From the NCBI GenBank assembly GCA_029204225.1, contig CM055102.1:6276820-6340819 (forward strand): a stretch of 64,000 nucleotides of DNA, given 5' to 3'. The notes under the pieces were generated by a model. It was given only the letters and a program-made list of their open reading frames with translations. It made no database searches and was not told the origin of the DNA. The stretch is from Diphasiastrum complanatum (lineage: Eukaryota > Streptophyta > Lycopodiopsida > Lycopodiales > Lycopodiaceae). Shown piece after piece: positions 36,262-47,416 of the stretch; the stretch's first letter is position 1, and every line of letters begins with the position of its first letter. The position numbers and the translations under genes were made by a program.

Positions 36262-37795
36262 CAAGATGCTCAAATTCTAGATGGACAGAGTGACTATTCA
36301 GATGATGAGCAGCAAGGCACACATCCTGTACCCAGGACACCTGCTACTCACCACAATTCAGTAGTCAGCAAAGGCAAGGCCATCAATCTGAACTCTCCAA
36401 GTAGATCCACGAGGGAAAGAAGAGCAATTGTCATATTTGTACTTGATAGCTCAGCCTCTACATCAGAGGAGTTCTGTGGATTTGGAGGAGAACCTCAAAC
36501 ATATGAGGAAGCTATCAGTTGTCCAAATAAGGACAAGTGGATTAAAGCAATGGAAGACGAGATGAATTCCATGGAGTGTAACAATGTCTGGAATTTAGAG
36601 CCATTACTAGTAGACAGAAAGACTATGAAGTGCAAATGGATTTTCAAATACAAGTATGGACCTGATGGCAATGTATCAAAATACAAGGCCAGATTGGTGG
36701 CGAAAGGTTTCTCTAGTGTTGACTATACTGAAACCTTTTCTCAGTCATAAAGCATTCGTCCTTACGCCTACTATTTGCATATGCAGCTGCCTACAATCTC
36801 AAGATCCACATAGTGGATGAGAAGACCGCCTTCTTACATGGCGAATTGAATGAAGAGATCTATATGGACCAACCACCATGATTCATCTACTTATGCTTTG
36901 CAAACTACGCCTGCCAAATGCAAAGAAGCATGTATGGACTGAAGCAGTTTGCCAAACAGTGGTATAAGAAGAAGAATCGCACTCTCAGATCCTTGGGATT
37001 TCAACCATTGATGGCTAACTACAATGTCTATACAAAGGTCATAGATGGAAAAATCATAATCATAGCAGTCTACATGGATGACACTTTGATCATGTCTAGA
37101 AGCGACGAGCTAATTGCTCAGGTGAAGCATGATATATCACAACATTTTGAAATATCAAACCTAGGGGAAGTAAGATGCTACCTAGGATTATAGATTGACA
37201 GAGATCTTGACGAAGAGAAGCTGTATCTTCGCTAGTCTGCAAGGGAGCTAATACGCTGATGGTAGCTAGAACAATTCTGACCAAGCAAGGCTGTCTGCAG
37301 AATGCAGAAGAGTAGGAAGCCATGCAGAACATGCCCTACAGGAGGTCAATTGGATCACTCATGTACTTGGAAGATAATACACACCTTGACATTGCTTATG
37401 TAGTTTTCAGAATGAGCCAATTTAATATCAATCCAATCCCTACACACTGGAAGATAGCCAAGAGAATTTTGCAGTACTTTCAATAGACAAAGAATAATGG
37501 GTTGTGTTTCTCTCAGCATGAAGGATTCTAGATCAAATCCTACAGCGATGCAAGCTGGGCATCCTTAAAAGATGACTGTAAGAGCATCTCAGGAGGGTGC
37601 ACAATAGTAGCCATTGCAATATGGACAGGAAGCAGACCGTTATTGTGCAATCATCCTACGAAGCAGAGTATGTTGCAGCAGCCAAGATGGCGAACGAGCT
37701 TACATGGCTCAAGTAGTTCCTTGACGGACTGGGAGAGAACTCCAACGAGCCGCTGCTACTATTCATGGATAACACATCCGCCATTCGTGAGAGGG
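36262..37795 (+). pseudogene. Copia fragment D: RT and partial RNase H, same family as remnant B
   Basis: RT begins with KCKWIFKYKYGPDGN and KYKARLVAKGFS at about 36625-36715, then a stop at 36748. It continues after a frame change (MYGLKQFAKQWYKKK at 36930; YMDDTLIMSRS near 37080) to a stop at 37191. Later pieces show SLMYLEDNT, DIAYVVF and SDASWASL. RNase H is cut: DNTSAI near 37775 is followed directly by a GAGAGGGAG purine tract, so about 60 C-terminal codons are deleted compared with remnant B. Protein similarity with 25260-26700 is high throughout. Confidence 0.85.
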
Positions 37796-37798
37796 AGT

Positions 37799-38500
37799 TG
37801 AAGAAAGTATGAGTTCCTATATTTCAAGGCCTTAGTATTTTTCTTAGTTTTTCCTTTGCTATTTTCTATTTTTAGCGACTGTGCATTTTGAACTATGTTT
37901 CGCACAATGCATTTTTGAACTGTTGTCTCACAGTTTGCATTTTCGGATCATGAGAAAAATTGATTCCTAGGCCTAAATCACTTAGAAAATAATTCTGGCA
38001 ACTTTTTCTAACACTATCGCATTTTTGTGAAAAAGACGACATTGTCTTTAAAACGTCTTAGAAAAATTTTATGGCCAATCTTCATATTTTTTGTCCTTCG
38101 AGAAAAAGACGACACTGTCTCTAAAATGCCTTAGAAATGTTTTCAGGCCTACCTTTGGGTTTTTTGCATTTTTCGGGAAAAAACAAAGGTGCCCTTGAAA
38201 AAGTGAAGATGCCCTTAGAAAAACAACATTGCCCTTAAACAAAAGAAGAAGGCCTGCAGCGTGAAGGCACTGTCCAACACACGGGCAGAAGGCAGCTAAT
38301 GCACAAACAACAGGAGAAGGTCACACGAAACTGTTCGCACTCCAAAGGACCAGGAAGATCAAACAAGTACCATGTAGTATAGCTTTTTGATCTGATATGA
38401 TGACGGCAGCAGGAGAGCGTTAGGACGTGTCTAATCCATCACTCTTGTAATCTAAGATTAGTTCTAGATTGTTTAATCTCTCTAATCAGAAACCTTTCTT
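37799..38500 (+). repeat. 3' LTR of fragment D
   Basis: Begins TGAAGAAAGTATGAG after GAGAGGGAGT. The distal part (about 38340-38500) matches the LTR at 26900-27600. It contains repeated phrases of GAAAAAGACGACA followed by TGTCT at about 38030 and 38100, and CCCTTGAAAA/CCCTTAGAAA repeats at 38190-38240. The right edge is approximate. Confidence 0.6.
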
Positions 38501-38539
38501 AACATGCATTACGATTAGCTACTCCAACATAGACCTAAA

Positions 38540-40100
38540 CTAATCCAACTTAAATTGAATGGATAGTTGACAGACTATGGACTTCTACCAACCAAAGAAG
38601 AGTACAACTTTGCCTTTAGGGAATCATATGAGGCATTAGTCGATAAACTGAAGAGCGAGGGTCATCCTCCACATGTAAGTTTCGTTAAAAGATTTAAATG
38701 TTGTATTCTTTGTATATTATTGTTGGAAAACGCATATGTGTTCACTCTTAACCATTAGTATGATCAATACTAATGTGTCTTGTTTGCTTGTTTTCATGCA
38801 GAGCGGATGTCAAGACGACAATGAGTTCTTAATATAAATTTTAGTTCATCTATCATAAGTTAGAGAGACTGCAAAAGCAACAATTTTGAAATACATTGAT
38901 TGAAACTTTCAATATATAAATTATTGCAATTGATCACAATATTGTTATTGGTTTTGTATGTCGGATTTCAAAATATGAGCAATGTTGTATTTCAAGATAT
39001 GCAATGTCTTAACTACCTAGGAATTGTGAAACTTTGTGCAATGTCGGATTTCCAAAAAGTAATACAATAAACTACTTAGTGAAAAATGCTAAATCATATA
39101 TACATGCACTACATAGTTCTTATGCACAAACAATGTGTTGGGAAATTGTTACATTTCTTCATAATGATTACATGCACAAAGAATGTGTTGGAAAATTGTT
39201 ATGTTTATTCATAGTGATTACTTGCTTAAAAATTGTTTTGTACGAAATACAAATGCCACATTTTGTGATATGTAGATGGAAGAGATTCAAAAAAATGATT
39301 CTGATATGTTGGATTCTTACCTCATGTCCTTAGAGAACTTTATTGATGGTATTTAGAAGTTGGCGTGCACATAAAATAATCTATATTCATGAAAACATAG
39401 TTTGTTTTCTTGAGACAAACTTTAGATTGCTGCACAATTTGGTAGAACGTGTGCAAGAAAATGGTTTGGTAAAGCTCAAAAGTATATTTTAAGAAGTTAC
39501 TCTCTCCGAAACCTATTGTTGAAAGATTGCGAAACCATTACTTTGTGTTGGTTGTTATTGCCCCAATGGAAATTACACAATCAACTGTTTGCTTTGGTTT
39601 TAAGCGAATCTTCGTAATATTTATACATCCTTTGTTTGAATCTGCATGTTTATTGTTCGAGTTTGTGTATTGATATAGATAAAGTCAATATCCATGACGA
39701 GGAAGCAATTTCAATGTTGACCTAGAGTTGCATCATTTCTAAAACAAGTGTCAATGTTGATACTACTAGTTTCAATATTGACACTGAAAAGCAATTAGAT
39801 TTTCCTTATAAGGAATTAGCACACAAGAAAATAAAATTTGTACAAACACATGTTCCACCTTCACACCCACTGCCACTTGCGTTGATTGATGGAATGGCAC
39901 ATGTCTACAAAGAAGATGTACATTAGGTATAGAGAATGCTTACATTGAAGGTATATTGTTGCCAAAGCATGAAAATTACGATGCCGAATCAAAATATGAA
40001 AAATACCTAAAACTCGATATAACATACATATACAGTGATGCCACTATAAAGGCTCATAAGAGCTTATCACAAAACCAATAGAGCGATGTGTTGCCATGGT
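38540..40100 (+). other. Unrecognised exon-like pieces
   Basis: I do not recognise a protein family here. Three short frames look spliced. LTDYGLLPTKEEYNFAFRES through to about 38673 ends at ACAT followed by GTAAGT, with a TTTCATGCAG acceptor at about 38801. A piece beginning ATGGAAGAG near 39275, preceded by a TGTAG acceptor, encodes SDMLDSYLMSLENFIDG and is followed by GTATTT. A longer frame at about 39675-39925 (DKVNIHDEEAISMLT; HPLPLALIDGMAHVYKEDV) contains a stop. The pieces could be remains of one multi-exon gene or of an old DNA transposon. Confidence 0.3.
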
Positions 40101-41095
40101 TTTTGGGCAAGATTTGGGTTTGGTGGGGAAGGATTCAGAAACATTGTGTGATCTCTTTTTTTTTGGATGAGGGGATAGCTACAGTGTCCTCAACATTTTC
40201 AGTGGCTAGCTTGGCTAGCTTTGTGACCTAAGCAGTGGTGGAAGCAAGCTTGTGAGGTCCCATAGATACTGATTTCGAACTCTTTAATGAATAGACTGGA
40301 TCTTTCCCCTCGGCAATTGCAGATAGCACAACTTTTAGGCATTGCTTCATGCTCAGGACAGAAACAAAAAAAAAAGGTTTAAAGTTTAATGAGTAAAAGA
40401 ATTTATATTGGCTATGCTTAGCATAGGAATACTCAATTTTGAAAAGAGATTTTCTACGTGCAAGCTGATGGGAATTTCATGTTTAGTTAAACACTAGCAT
40501 AGAACACTTGTTAATGTATATGAGTGACAACATGTTTTATGATTACATACTAAAGTAACAAGAGCTTTATCAAAAAATTGTTTTGATGGCATCATCTTGA
40601 AAGAGTCAAATTTTCATCATAGTCTCGTTCAAAATGAAAATAGAACGAGACTTATCCATGTCTTTTACAAGCATGTTCACAAGCATTTTTCCTTGAATAT
40701 AAAACTGGGAATCCTCCCTACCAGGCTTCTCTGCTACATGAATAAAAAGCTCAGAGAGCTTCTAGTTGTTGGCACCTCTGGTGAAGTAGTACATGAATTT
40801 TTTTGTGTCTTTCAAAGGAATATCTTGCGGTTTACTCGAGATTTTGAAAGAAATCCTCGACATTTCAAAGATTAGCACAAAAAGGAGACAATCTACAAAG
40901 AGAAAGATTCTTTAGGAAAATTTCAGACATTAACAAGTTTACTAAAATTACTTAAAAGTTTCAAAAGATAAGCAGTTTTTAACAAAAATCTCTAAGAAAT
41001 ATAAACAAAGTAAGCAAATTTTGTAAATTTTAATTATAAATTCTCATGATCTACAAGCTTCTGAAGCCTTGGAAAGCACATATTATTGCTAGCTC
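40100..41095. other. No recognised gene
   Basis: A 92-codon + strand frame at 40597-40875 (rich in basic residues, no known motif) is the longest. AT content is high and nothing supports expression. The stretch ends at the truncated LTR that begins near 41096. Confidence 0.4.
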
Positions 41096-41159
41096 AAATG
41101 CCAAATAAACAAATGTAGCAAATATGACTAAACTAGTTAAAAACTTTCACACTCCCTCT

Positions 41160-44100
41160 TCAACTAGTTTTAGCATGGACTTTGATAACACTCCAAGTGA
41201 TGTCCTTTTCTTCATAAACAAGTCCTTTCCCAATGCTTTGTTAAAGATATCAGCTACACATTCCCTTGAAGAAACATGTTGAAGCTCCACTTCCTTTGCA
41301 ATGACTTGCTCCCTTACAAAGTGATATGCCACATCAATACGACATGAAGAATCACATAGAATGTAAATGAAATGATTCCTATATGCTATCAACTTTGAAC
41401 TCTCTAGAAAATTATAACAACCAAACAATAAATGTGAGTGATAAATCATGGCTTGCTTCTTTGTCCTTTCTTACCATGTATCCACCATGAAACTCCATGA
41501 ATGAGCCTCCATCTCCATCTTGCCATAAGATGCCATCATCACTTGATGACTTGGCCATGAATGAGTGAAATAATGAATGTCCAATAGCTTCATTTCCATA
41601 AACAAAATCAGCCAAGAATTCTAATACAAATCCAACATCAAAATGATGCTCACCAATGTAGCTAGTTTTACCACATCTTGACAATTTGCACACATCCACC
41701 TTAAAATGTTCAAACATGAGATAGAACAAGTAAAGTAAACTTGAAAAAAACTTCCATGTTGCTTCTTTGACCTTACTTGAGTCTTGAATAACTTGCAAAA
41801 ATAGATCCATAACATCTTTACCAATTGACTCTCCTTTGATGCTCTTGACTAGCTCCAAATTGCCAACTTCCTTTTTGCCTTGTTGAAGCCCTTTGATATC
41901 AACCTCTTGATCATCAACTTGACCATCAAAGTCATTAAAAAAAAATTGTTTTCCAGATCCATTACTTGCTATGAAATCATGAATACATCCATCCACTTGC
42001 ATAACATCATCTACACAAGAAGATTCACCAGAATATGTGAGAAAAGCAAAATGAGTCACTTCCACTTGCTTACCCTTCTCATCATAAGTGAGCCTTGAAG
42101 GAATTTGTCTTTTCCTTGATGTTCTCCTTGGCTTTTGGCTTAATGAAAGTCCATCATCATCACCATCTATAGTAGGATCCTTTACATCAACATCAAGAAT
42201 GTTAGATCCATCCTCAACACCATCAATAATGCTTATACTTTTGGAATGTTCCCCTCATCAAAAATGACATCTCTATCAACAATCGCCTTGTTAGTAGAAG
42301 GAATGTATACCTTGTAGGCTTTACTCACCTCACTATATCCAACAAATATACCTTTCCTTGAAGATGGATCATTCTTGGTCCTATCATCAAGTGTAATGTT
42401 GACATAGCATGTGCATCCAAAAGTTCTAAGAAAGTTGACACTCGGCCTCCTCTTGAATAGCATCTCAAAAGGTGTCATTCCATCCAAAATAGCACTCGAT
42501 CACCTATTGCATAAGAAATTAGCACACAACAAATCTTGATCCCGAAATGGCTTACCAAGAATAGCACTTAACCTCATGGCTTTGGCACTTTCACATAAAG
42601 TCCTATTCTTCCTCTCGGCCACTCCATTTTGTTGTGGGGTCCTTGGTGTTGTGTATACTCCCTCTTGATCCCATGCTCATCACAAAATGCCTTGATTGGT
42701 AGATATGTACTCTCCACCATTGTCACTCCTTAAGCACTTGATCCTTGTGGAGAATTGGTTGAACTTAACAAAGACATCATACACTTCATCTTTGCTCTTT
42801 AGTAGATAGATCCAACAAAATCTACTAAAATCATCAATGAAAGCTACATACATCTTACTTCCACTATTGCTAATTGTAGTAATTCTATGAGTATTTGAAT
42901 GTACAACTTGAAAAGGCTTTATAGATCTAGATGTAGATCTAGTATAAGGTAGTCTATGTGACTTTGACAAAGCACAAGACTCACAAACATGATTGGTACT
43001 TTTTAGGGAAATTGGAAGACCTATCATAACTTGGTTTCTAGCCATTACCTCCAATGACTTGAAGTTGAGGAGTCCCATCCTTTTATGCCAAACCTCTTGA
43101 ATAGGTATTTGCTCTCTTGCAACACATCCAGCTTGGTTAGCAATAACACAAGCATCTTTGAACAACTTCCCTTGTCTTTTATCTTTTGCAATCAAGATAT
43201 CCTTCCTTTTGATCATGCAAGCATCTCCATCAAACTCAACCTTGAGGCCTTTACTTAGCAATAGACTCACACTAAGTAAATTCTTGGTTATAGATGTAAT
43301 GCACAAAACATCCTCCAAATGAGCATTCCTATTTGTAGAGAGAGAAATAGGAATTGTGCCAATCCCTTTGATTGCACACTCACCATCATTGGCCATGTAG
43401 ATCACCCTCTTGTCATCTCCATATGCCAACAAAGAAGTGAAGTACTCTTTGTGAAAAGTCATGTGTGAACTTGCTCCACTATTAATCCACCATGGATCTA
43501 GATCTCCATCATTAACAAACATACATGAAGACATCACAAAAACATCATCATTTGCATCTTGAAAATCCAAACCGTCCTCATCAAGAGTAAGATTACCTTG
43601 CTTGTCTTCTTGATCTCTCTTCTTCTTGTAGCACTCACTTGTAAAGTATCCTTTGATATCACAATAGAAGAACTTGAGCTTTGATCTATCTTTCTTTTTG
43701 CCATTTGAAGAAGTCTCCCCTTGATCTTGCCATTTAGACCACTTACTTTTGCTTTTTTTCTTGAATTTTCCCTTGATGAACATAGCCTCTTCTCCAACTT
43801 GAGATGTTGATGAAGATCTGCCTCTTGCTTGAAGCCTATATTCTTCATTGATCAAGATCACTTGAAGATCAATAAAACTTGAAAAAGCCTTCTGAATAGA
43901 AAGACTTTGAACAATGTTAGCATGAACATCCAACAATCCAATAAGAATAACCTGAACAAGCTCTACTTCCTTAATGCTCTCAACAATGCAAGCCAACTCA
44001 TCATTCAATGCTTTCACTCTCAAAATAAAAGTATTTGGACTTTCTTCATTTTTTTGCAAAAAAGAAAAGATTTGCCTTCTTAGAGTCAACACTCTAGAAG

Positions 44101-44402
44101 TAGACTTGGATTCATAAAGCTTCTTCAATGAATCCCAAGCATCCTTTGATGAAGTACTCTTACCAACTTCCTTGAGAAGCTCATTGGTAACATTCATCTT
44201 TATCATGTGTAGAGACTTTTCAGCCCTCTTGTCATACTTCATTTGATCTTGTTGTGTTGCTGATCTCTCCTCCAAACCTACAACAATATCCAAAACATCA
44301 TTCATCTCAAGAAGTGACTCCATCCTCACTTTTCACAATGAATAGTTACTTGGGGTAAGTCTATCATTGGCTTGCAACATGACTCCACTTGATGTAGCCA
44401 TG
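41160..44402 (-). pseudogene. Degenerate gag-pol of the RT-less Copia derivative
   Basis: Gag starts at 44402 and has one nonsense change (Trp codon to TGA near 44332). After that, 549 codons are open (42680-44329): UBN2 gag, zinc knuckle degraded to FFYCDIKGYFTSEC (first Cys and the His lost), protease site WWINSGASSHM with the catalytic Asp changed to Asn, GAG_pre-integrase (VWHKRMGLLNF, CESCALSKSHR), and integrase start with VHSNTH in place of VHSDIH and SDNGGEY retained. Integrase C-terminus continues at 42233-42487 (GMTPFEMLFKRRPS). From about 42060 the expected RT is replaced by an unrelated open frame. RNase H reappears at 41147-41350 (AYHFVREQVIAKEVELQHV). It is non-autonomous. Confidence 0.85.
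41412..42065 (-). CDS. 217-codon open frame in place of the reverse transcriptase
   Basis: The frame enters from Copia linker sequence (HFAFLTYSGESSCVDDV aligns with NFAFLTSFDEPTCVGEA of the complete element) and then encodes about 190 residues I cannot place. None of the RT signatures (KARLVAKG, QMDV, LYGLKQAP, YVDD) is present. Visible features are a DLFLQVIQDSSKVKEATWKF helix-like stretch, a hydrophobic FFSSLLYLFYLMF segment and a Gly/Asp-rich patch (DGILWQDGDGGSF). Downstream, Copia RNase H resumes. It could be captured host sequence, scrambled LTR-derived DNA, or chance. No function is proposed. Confidence 0.4.
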   Translation of the reverse strand: MEVTHFAFLTYSGESSCVDDVMQVDGCIHDFIASNGSGKQFFFNDFDGQVDDQEVDIKGLQQGKKEVGNLELVKSIKGESIGKDVMDLFLQVIQDSSKVKEATWKFFSSLLYLFYLMFEHFKVDVCKLSRCGKTSYIGEHHFDVGFVLEFLADFVYGNEAIGHSLFHSFMAKSSSDDGILWQDGDGGSFMEFHGGYMVRKDKEASHDLSLTFIVWLL

Positions 44403-44995
44403 TAGCAATAACTCGATCCTCTCTTTTAACTTGTTTCAATGCACAAAGCACTCTTTTGAACAACAAAAAATGTTTTCAAAAGGATATCACAAAGATATGA
44501 AACTTCTCAATTCTAGCACTTATACCAAAAGCAAATCAACACATAGAATAGTGAAATCTTGATCAACCTATGATCTATCCTCAATCTAATGAATCTTGCC
44601 ACTTACTAAGATTGAAACACATTCAAATTAAGTTCAGCAACCTCACAATCTAGATATTCAATCAAAATTAGGGTTTGACAATATCACAAAAAATTGATTA
44701 TTTCAAAATCTACGTGCAAATGCCAAAAACTTGATATGCAATTTTGTAACCACCACTTAGGCTTTTCCAATGCTCTAAAAATTGGCCAAATCCAACATGA
44801 ATTGTGAAAAGTGGAATTGATCAAGATTTAAACCCTAAATAGAGTTTTGATCTACAAAATATCCAATCTACATATGCAAGAAACTCGATTTTGGTGTAGA
44901 ATCCAATCTAGCATGCTATAGCACTGATATCCTCTTCAAAGCATTGATAGATGTGATTGCCTCCTTCATAACCTAAAACACAAGCTCTAATACCA

Positions 44996-46148
44996 TGTGA
45001 AGGATTTAAGATCAATTAAGATCTAAATATATAAAATGATCTTGGGTTAGAAAGACAACATATTACCAATCTTGCCAATGTAAAAAAATCAGCATTTACT
45101 CTAAGAATGAGATGCAAATTCTAATAGATCTTCATCAAACATGAACCAAAATATAAAATAATGTTGTTGTCCATACAATAACAATAAGGTACTTTATTTC
45201 ACACATGTGGATCTGGAAATAGCATTTATTGTGCATTCTACACATAGAATTGCAAAACAAAGCATAGTGCACCAATGGATAGTAGAACCCTAGAGAATCA
45301 TGTATGCATGAATGAGATAAAAGAGAGAGAGTGATCCCTCTTCTCACAAGTTACATCCTTTTATAACAGGTCCAAAACCTAAAATGCCACTTGGTTTCCC
45401 TCCATAATGAAAAACCTACTATTTTTGGGACTAGATTCAATGTACCCAACTTTTGAATTTGAATCTACTCAAACTCGACTTCTACATTTCTCACACTTTC
45501 AAAAAGTTTCATTCAAATACTTTTAGACTAATATAACTTTGAAAAGTTAACCTCTAAGTCTAATGGCTTAAAGCATGGTTTGGTGGTACAAAAGAAGAAT
45601 CCATTTTTCATTGTACCTTTTTGGAGATTTTATTACTCATAATTATTTTGAGTCCACATTAAAAATGACATAATGTTTTAGTGGTAAGTCCAATTTCAGT
45701 GGAGTTTAGTGCGGCTGACGAGCACTTTCCAATGATATTTTACATGATATACTTCCAGGTTACGGTTAAAAAGTTATGGCAAGTCAAAAGTAGGGGGGAG
45801 GGTTTTATTAATCATACTTTTTGAGTCCACATTAAATATGGCATAATTTTTTAGTGGTATGTCCAATTTTAGCGGAGTTTGGTACGTTAGAAAGCACTTT
45901 GAAAGTGCTTTCCAATGATATGTTATATGACTCACTTTCATGGTATGGTTAAAAAGTTATGGCAAGCCAAATGTATTACTTAAAAATAGTATATAATAAT
46001 ACAGTGCATTTCTACCCAAAGAAAGGTAGTGTCCTTGAAAGTCCGTGTTGTACCACCAAACCATGCTTTTAGCCTAATATGAAATTGGCCTTAAATGTCA
46101 AATAAACAAATGTAGCAAATATGACTAAACTAGTTGAAAACTTTCCCA
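44996..46148 (-). repeat. 5' LTR of the RT-less Copia derivative
   Basis: 1153 bases, from TGTGAAGGATTTAAG to GAAAACTTTCCCA; the matching truncated copy ends AAAAACTTTCACA, so the terminal CACA has one substitution. It contains a CACATGTG motif near 45200 and the 173-bp tandem repeat described separately. Its outer end abuts DUF7869-like sequence. Confidence 0.75.
45651..45970 (+). repeat. 173-bp tandem repeat inside an LTR
   Basis: Two units start at AGTCCACATTAAA (45651 and 45824). Each runs through AGTGGTA(A/T)GTCCAATTT, a CACTTTCCAATGATAT or TGCTTTCCAATGATAT stretch, and GGTTAAAAAGTTATGGCAAG. The second carries an extra AAAGCACTTTG. A third, inverted relative is at 16640-16810. Confidence 0.85.
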
Positions 46149-46194
46149 GGAATTACTATTTGTGTGCAACAATGAGGCTGGACAAAACTCTTAT

Positions 46195-47262
46195 TCGTAG
46201 GTTTTAAATGCTTTGGATGTTTGTCGCAAAGCTTACAAAGCAGTTCATGCAATCGGAAACTCACGGCTTCAACGAATGCATGCACAATTTCAGAAAGACC
46301 CAACATTACGGGAATTCTTTGGCTAAAGTATTCAAAGATGTGCATGGAGAGAAATTCCCTAATTCCTTATATTTTTACTTGCCAAATAATTTTACGAAAT
46401 TAGAGATATTTTTGATGAACAAAGAGTTTGCCAACACAAAAAATGTTTCTTATTTGAGTTACTTATATTTTTTTAGAATTTGAAAAAGAGATTTTGGATT
46501 GGTATAGATTCCCAAAAAATCACGAATGACAGTATGCTCCACTTGCGAGTTGTTAAAGTCTGCAAAACAACTTGCAAAGACCAATGATGAGAAAGGTAAA
46601 TGTTAATCAAATTTGTCATTGATTTTAATACTTTATGTTTTGAAATAAATTTAAGTTGCAATCTATTTTAATATCATTATGATATCTTTATTCTATTAAA
46701 TATGTTCATTCTATTTTTTGTGGATGCTGCAAAAGCCCTTCAAGTGCATAGAGATCAACAAACAGTTGAAAGACAAAAGTTGGCCAAGCATCAAAAGAAA
46801 TGTTTGGAATGTCCACAAAAAAAAATTGGGCCATGTTATTGATGGCATGGATTATAAGAAAACAATGTTGCCTCATTTTGTCAGAGTGCCCAAAAATTCA
46901 AACGAGGCAGATTTTATTCAGATTCATCTCATTAGAGCACTTGTGTTTAATGGCACTTTGGAGTCCAAGGTCTTTTTGAATTATCCCAACATTCGAAACG
47001 ATCCAAATTTGACGATTACCAATGTACATAAGATAATCTGCGAATTTGGTGAAAATCTTTCAAAAATACTTTATTTGCAGTTTGAAAACACTGCTAGGAA
47101 AAATAAAAACCAAACTGTGTTGGCATACTTGTCCATGCTAGTAGAGAATTTTTTTTTCAAAAAAGTAAAAATAGGATTTTTGTTGGTAGGGCATACCTAC
47201 GATCAAATTGATCAAATGTTTAGTTGTTTTTCTAAGAGGTTGAGACGCAAGAAGACATTTTC
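46195..47262 (+). pseudogene. DUF7869-like protein remnant
   Basis: The motifs match the uncharacterised plant/invertebrate DUF7869 family: DGMDYKKTMLPHF at about 46838, FLNYPNIRNDPNLTI near 46975, ILYLQFENTARKNKNQ near 47065, and LAYLSMLVEN then FLLVGHTYDQIDQMFSCF near 47190-47225. The usual LDN is FEN here. Upstream, after a CGTAG acceptor-like site at about 46201, is LNALDVCRKAYKAVHAIGNS; further on is KALQVHRDQQTVERQKLAKH at about 46727. The frame shifts in an A9 run at 46817-46825, so the apparent start of the long frame at 46718 is out of phase. The right end is cut by an LTR at 47263. I know no established function; the family often occurs in mobile-element-like contexts. Confidence 0.65.
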
Positions 47263-47416
47263 CCTCACATGTGTGGGACCCATTTGTGTACATAATTTAC
47301 ACTATTCTATATGGTTTTTTTTATCAAGCTAGATTTGCCAATTTTTGGCAATTCTTCACACTCCTCAAATTTAGCTTGATCTATTTACAACTCTCTTGAT
47401 AGATAATTGAAAGCTT

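Larger units (their letters stand above)
41096..46148 (-). mobile_element. Copia derivative lacking RT, with truncated 3' LTR
   Basis: The 5' LTR is 44996-46148, with primer site TGGTATTAGAGC at 44995-44984 (one change from TGGTATCAGAGC). The 3' LTR survives only as its first 56 bases (41096-41151), next to a GAAGAGGGAG purine tract. Gag, protease and integrase regions resemble the complete element at 7438-11316 at the protein level, but the RT is replaced by other sequence. No target duplication can be tested because of the truncation. Confidence 0.8.
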
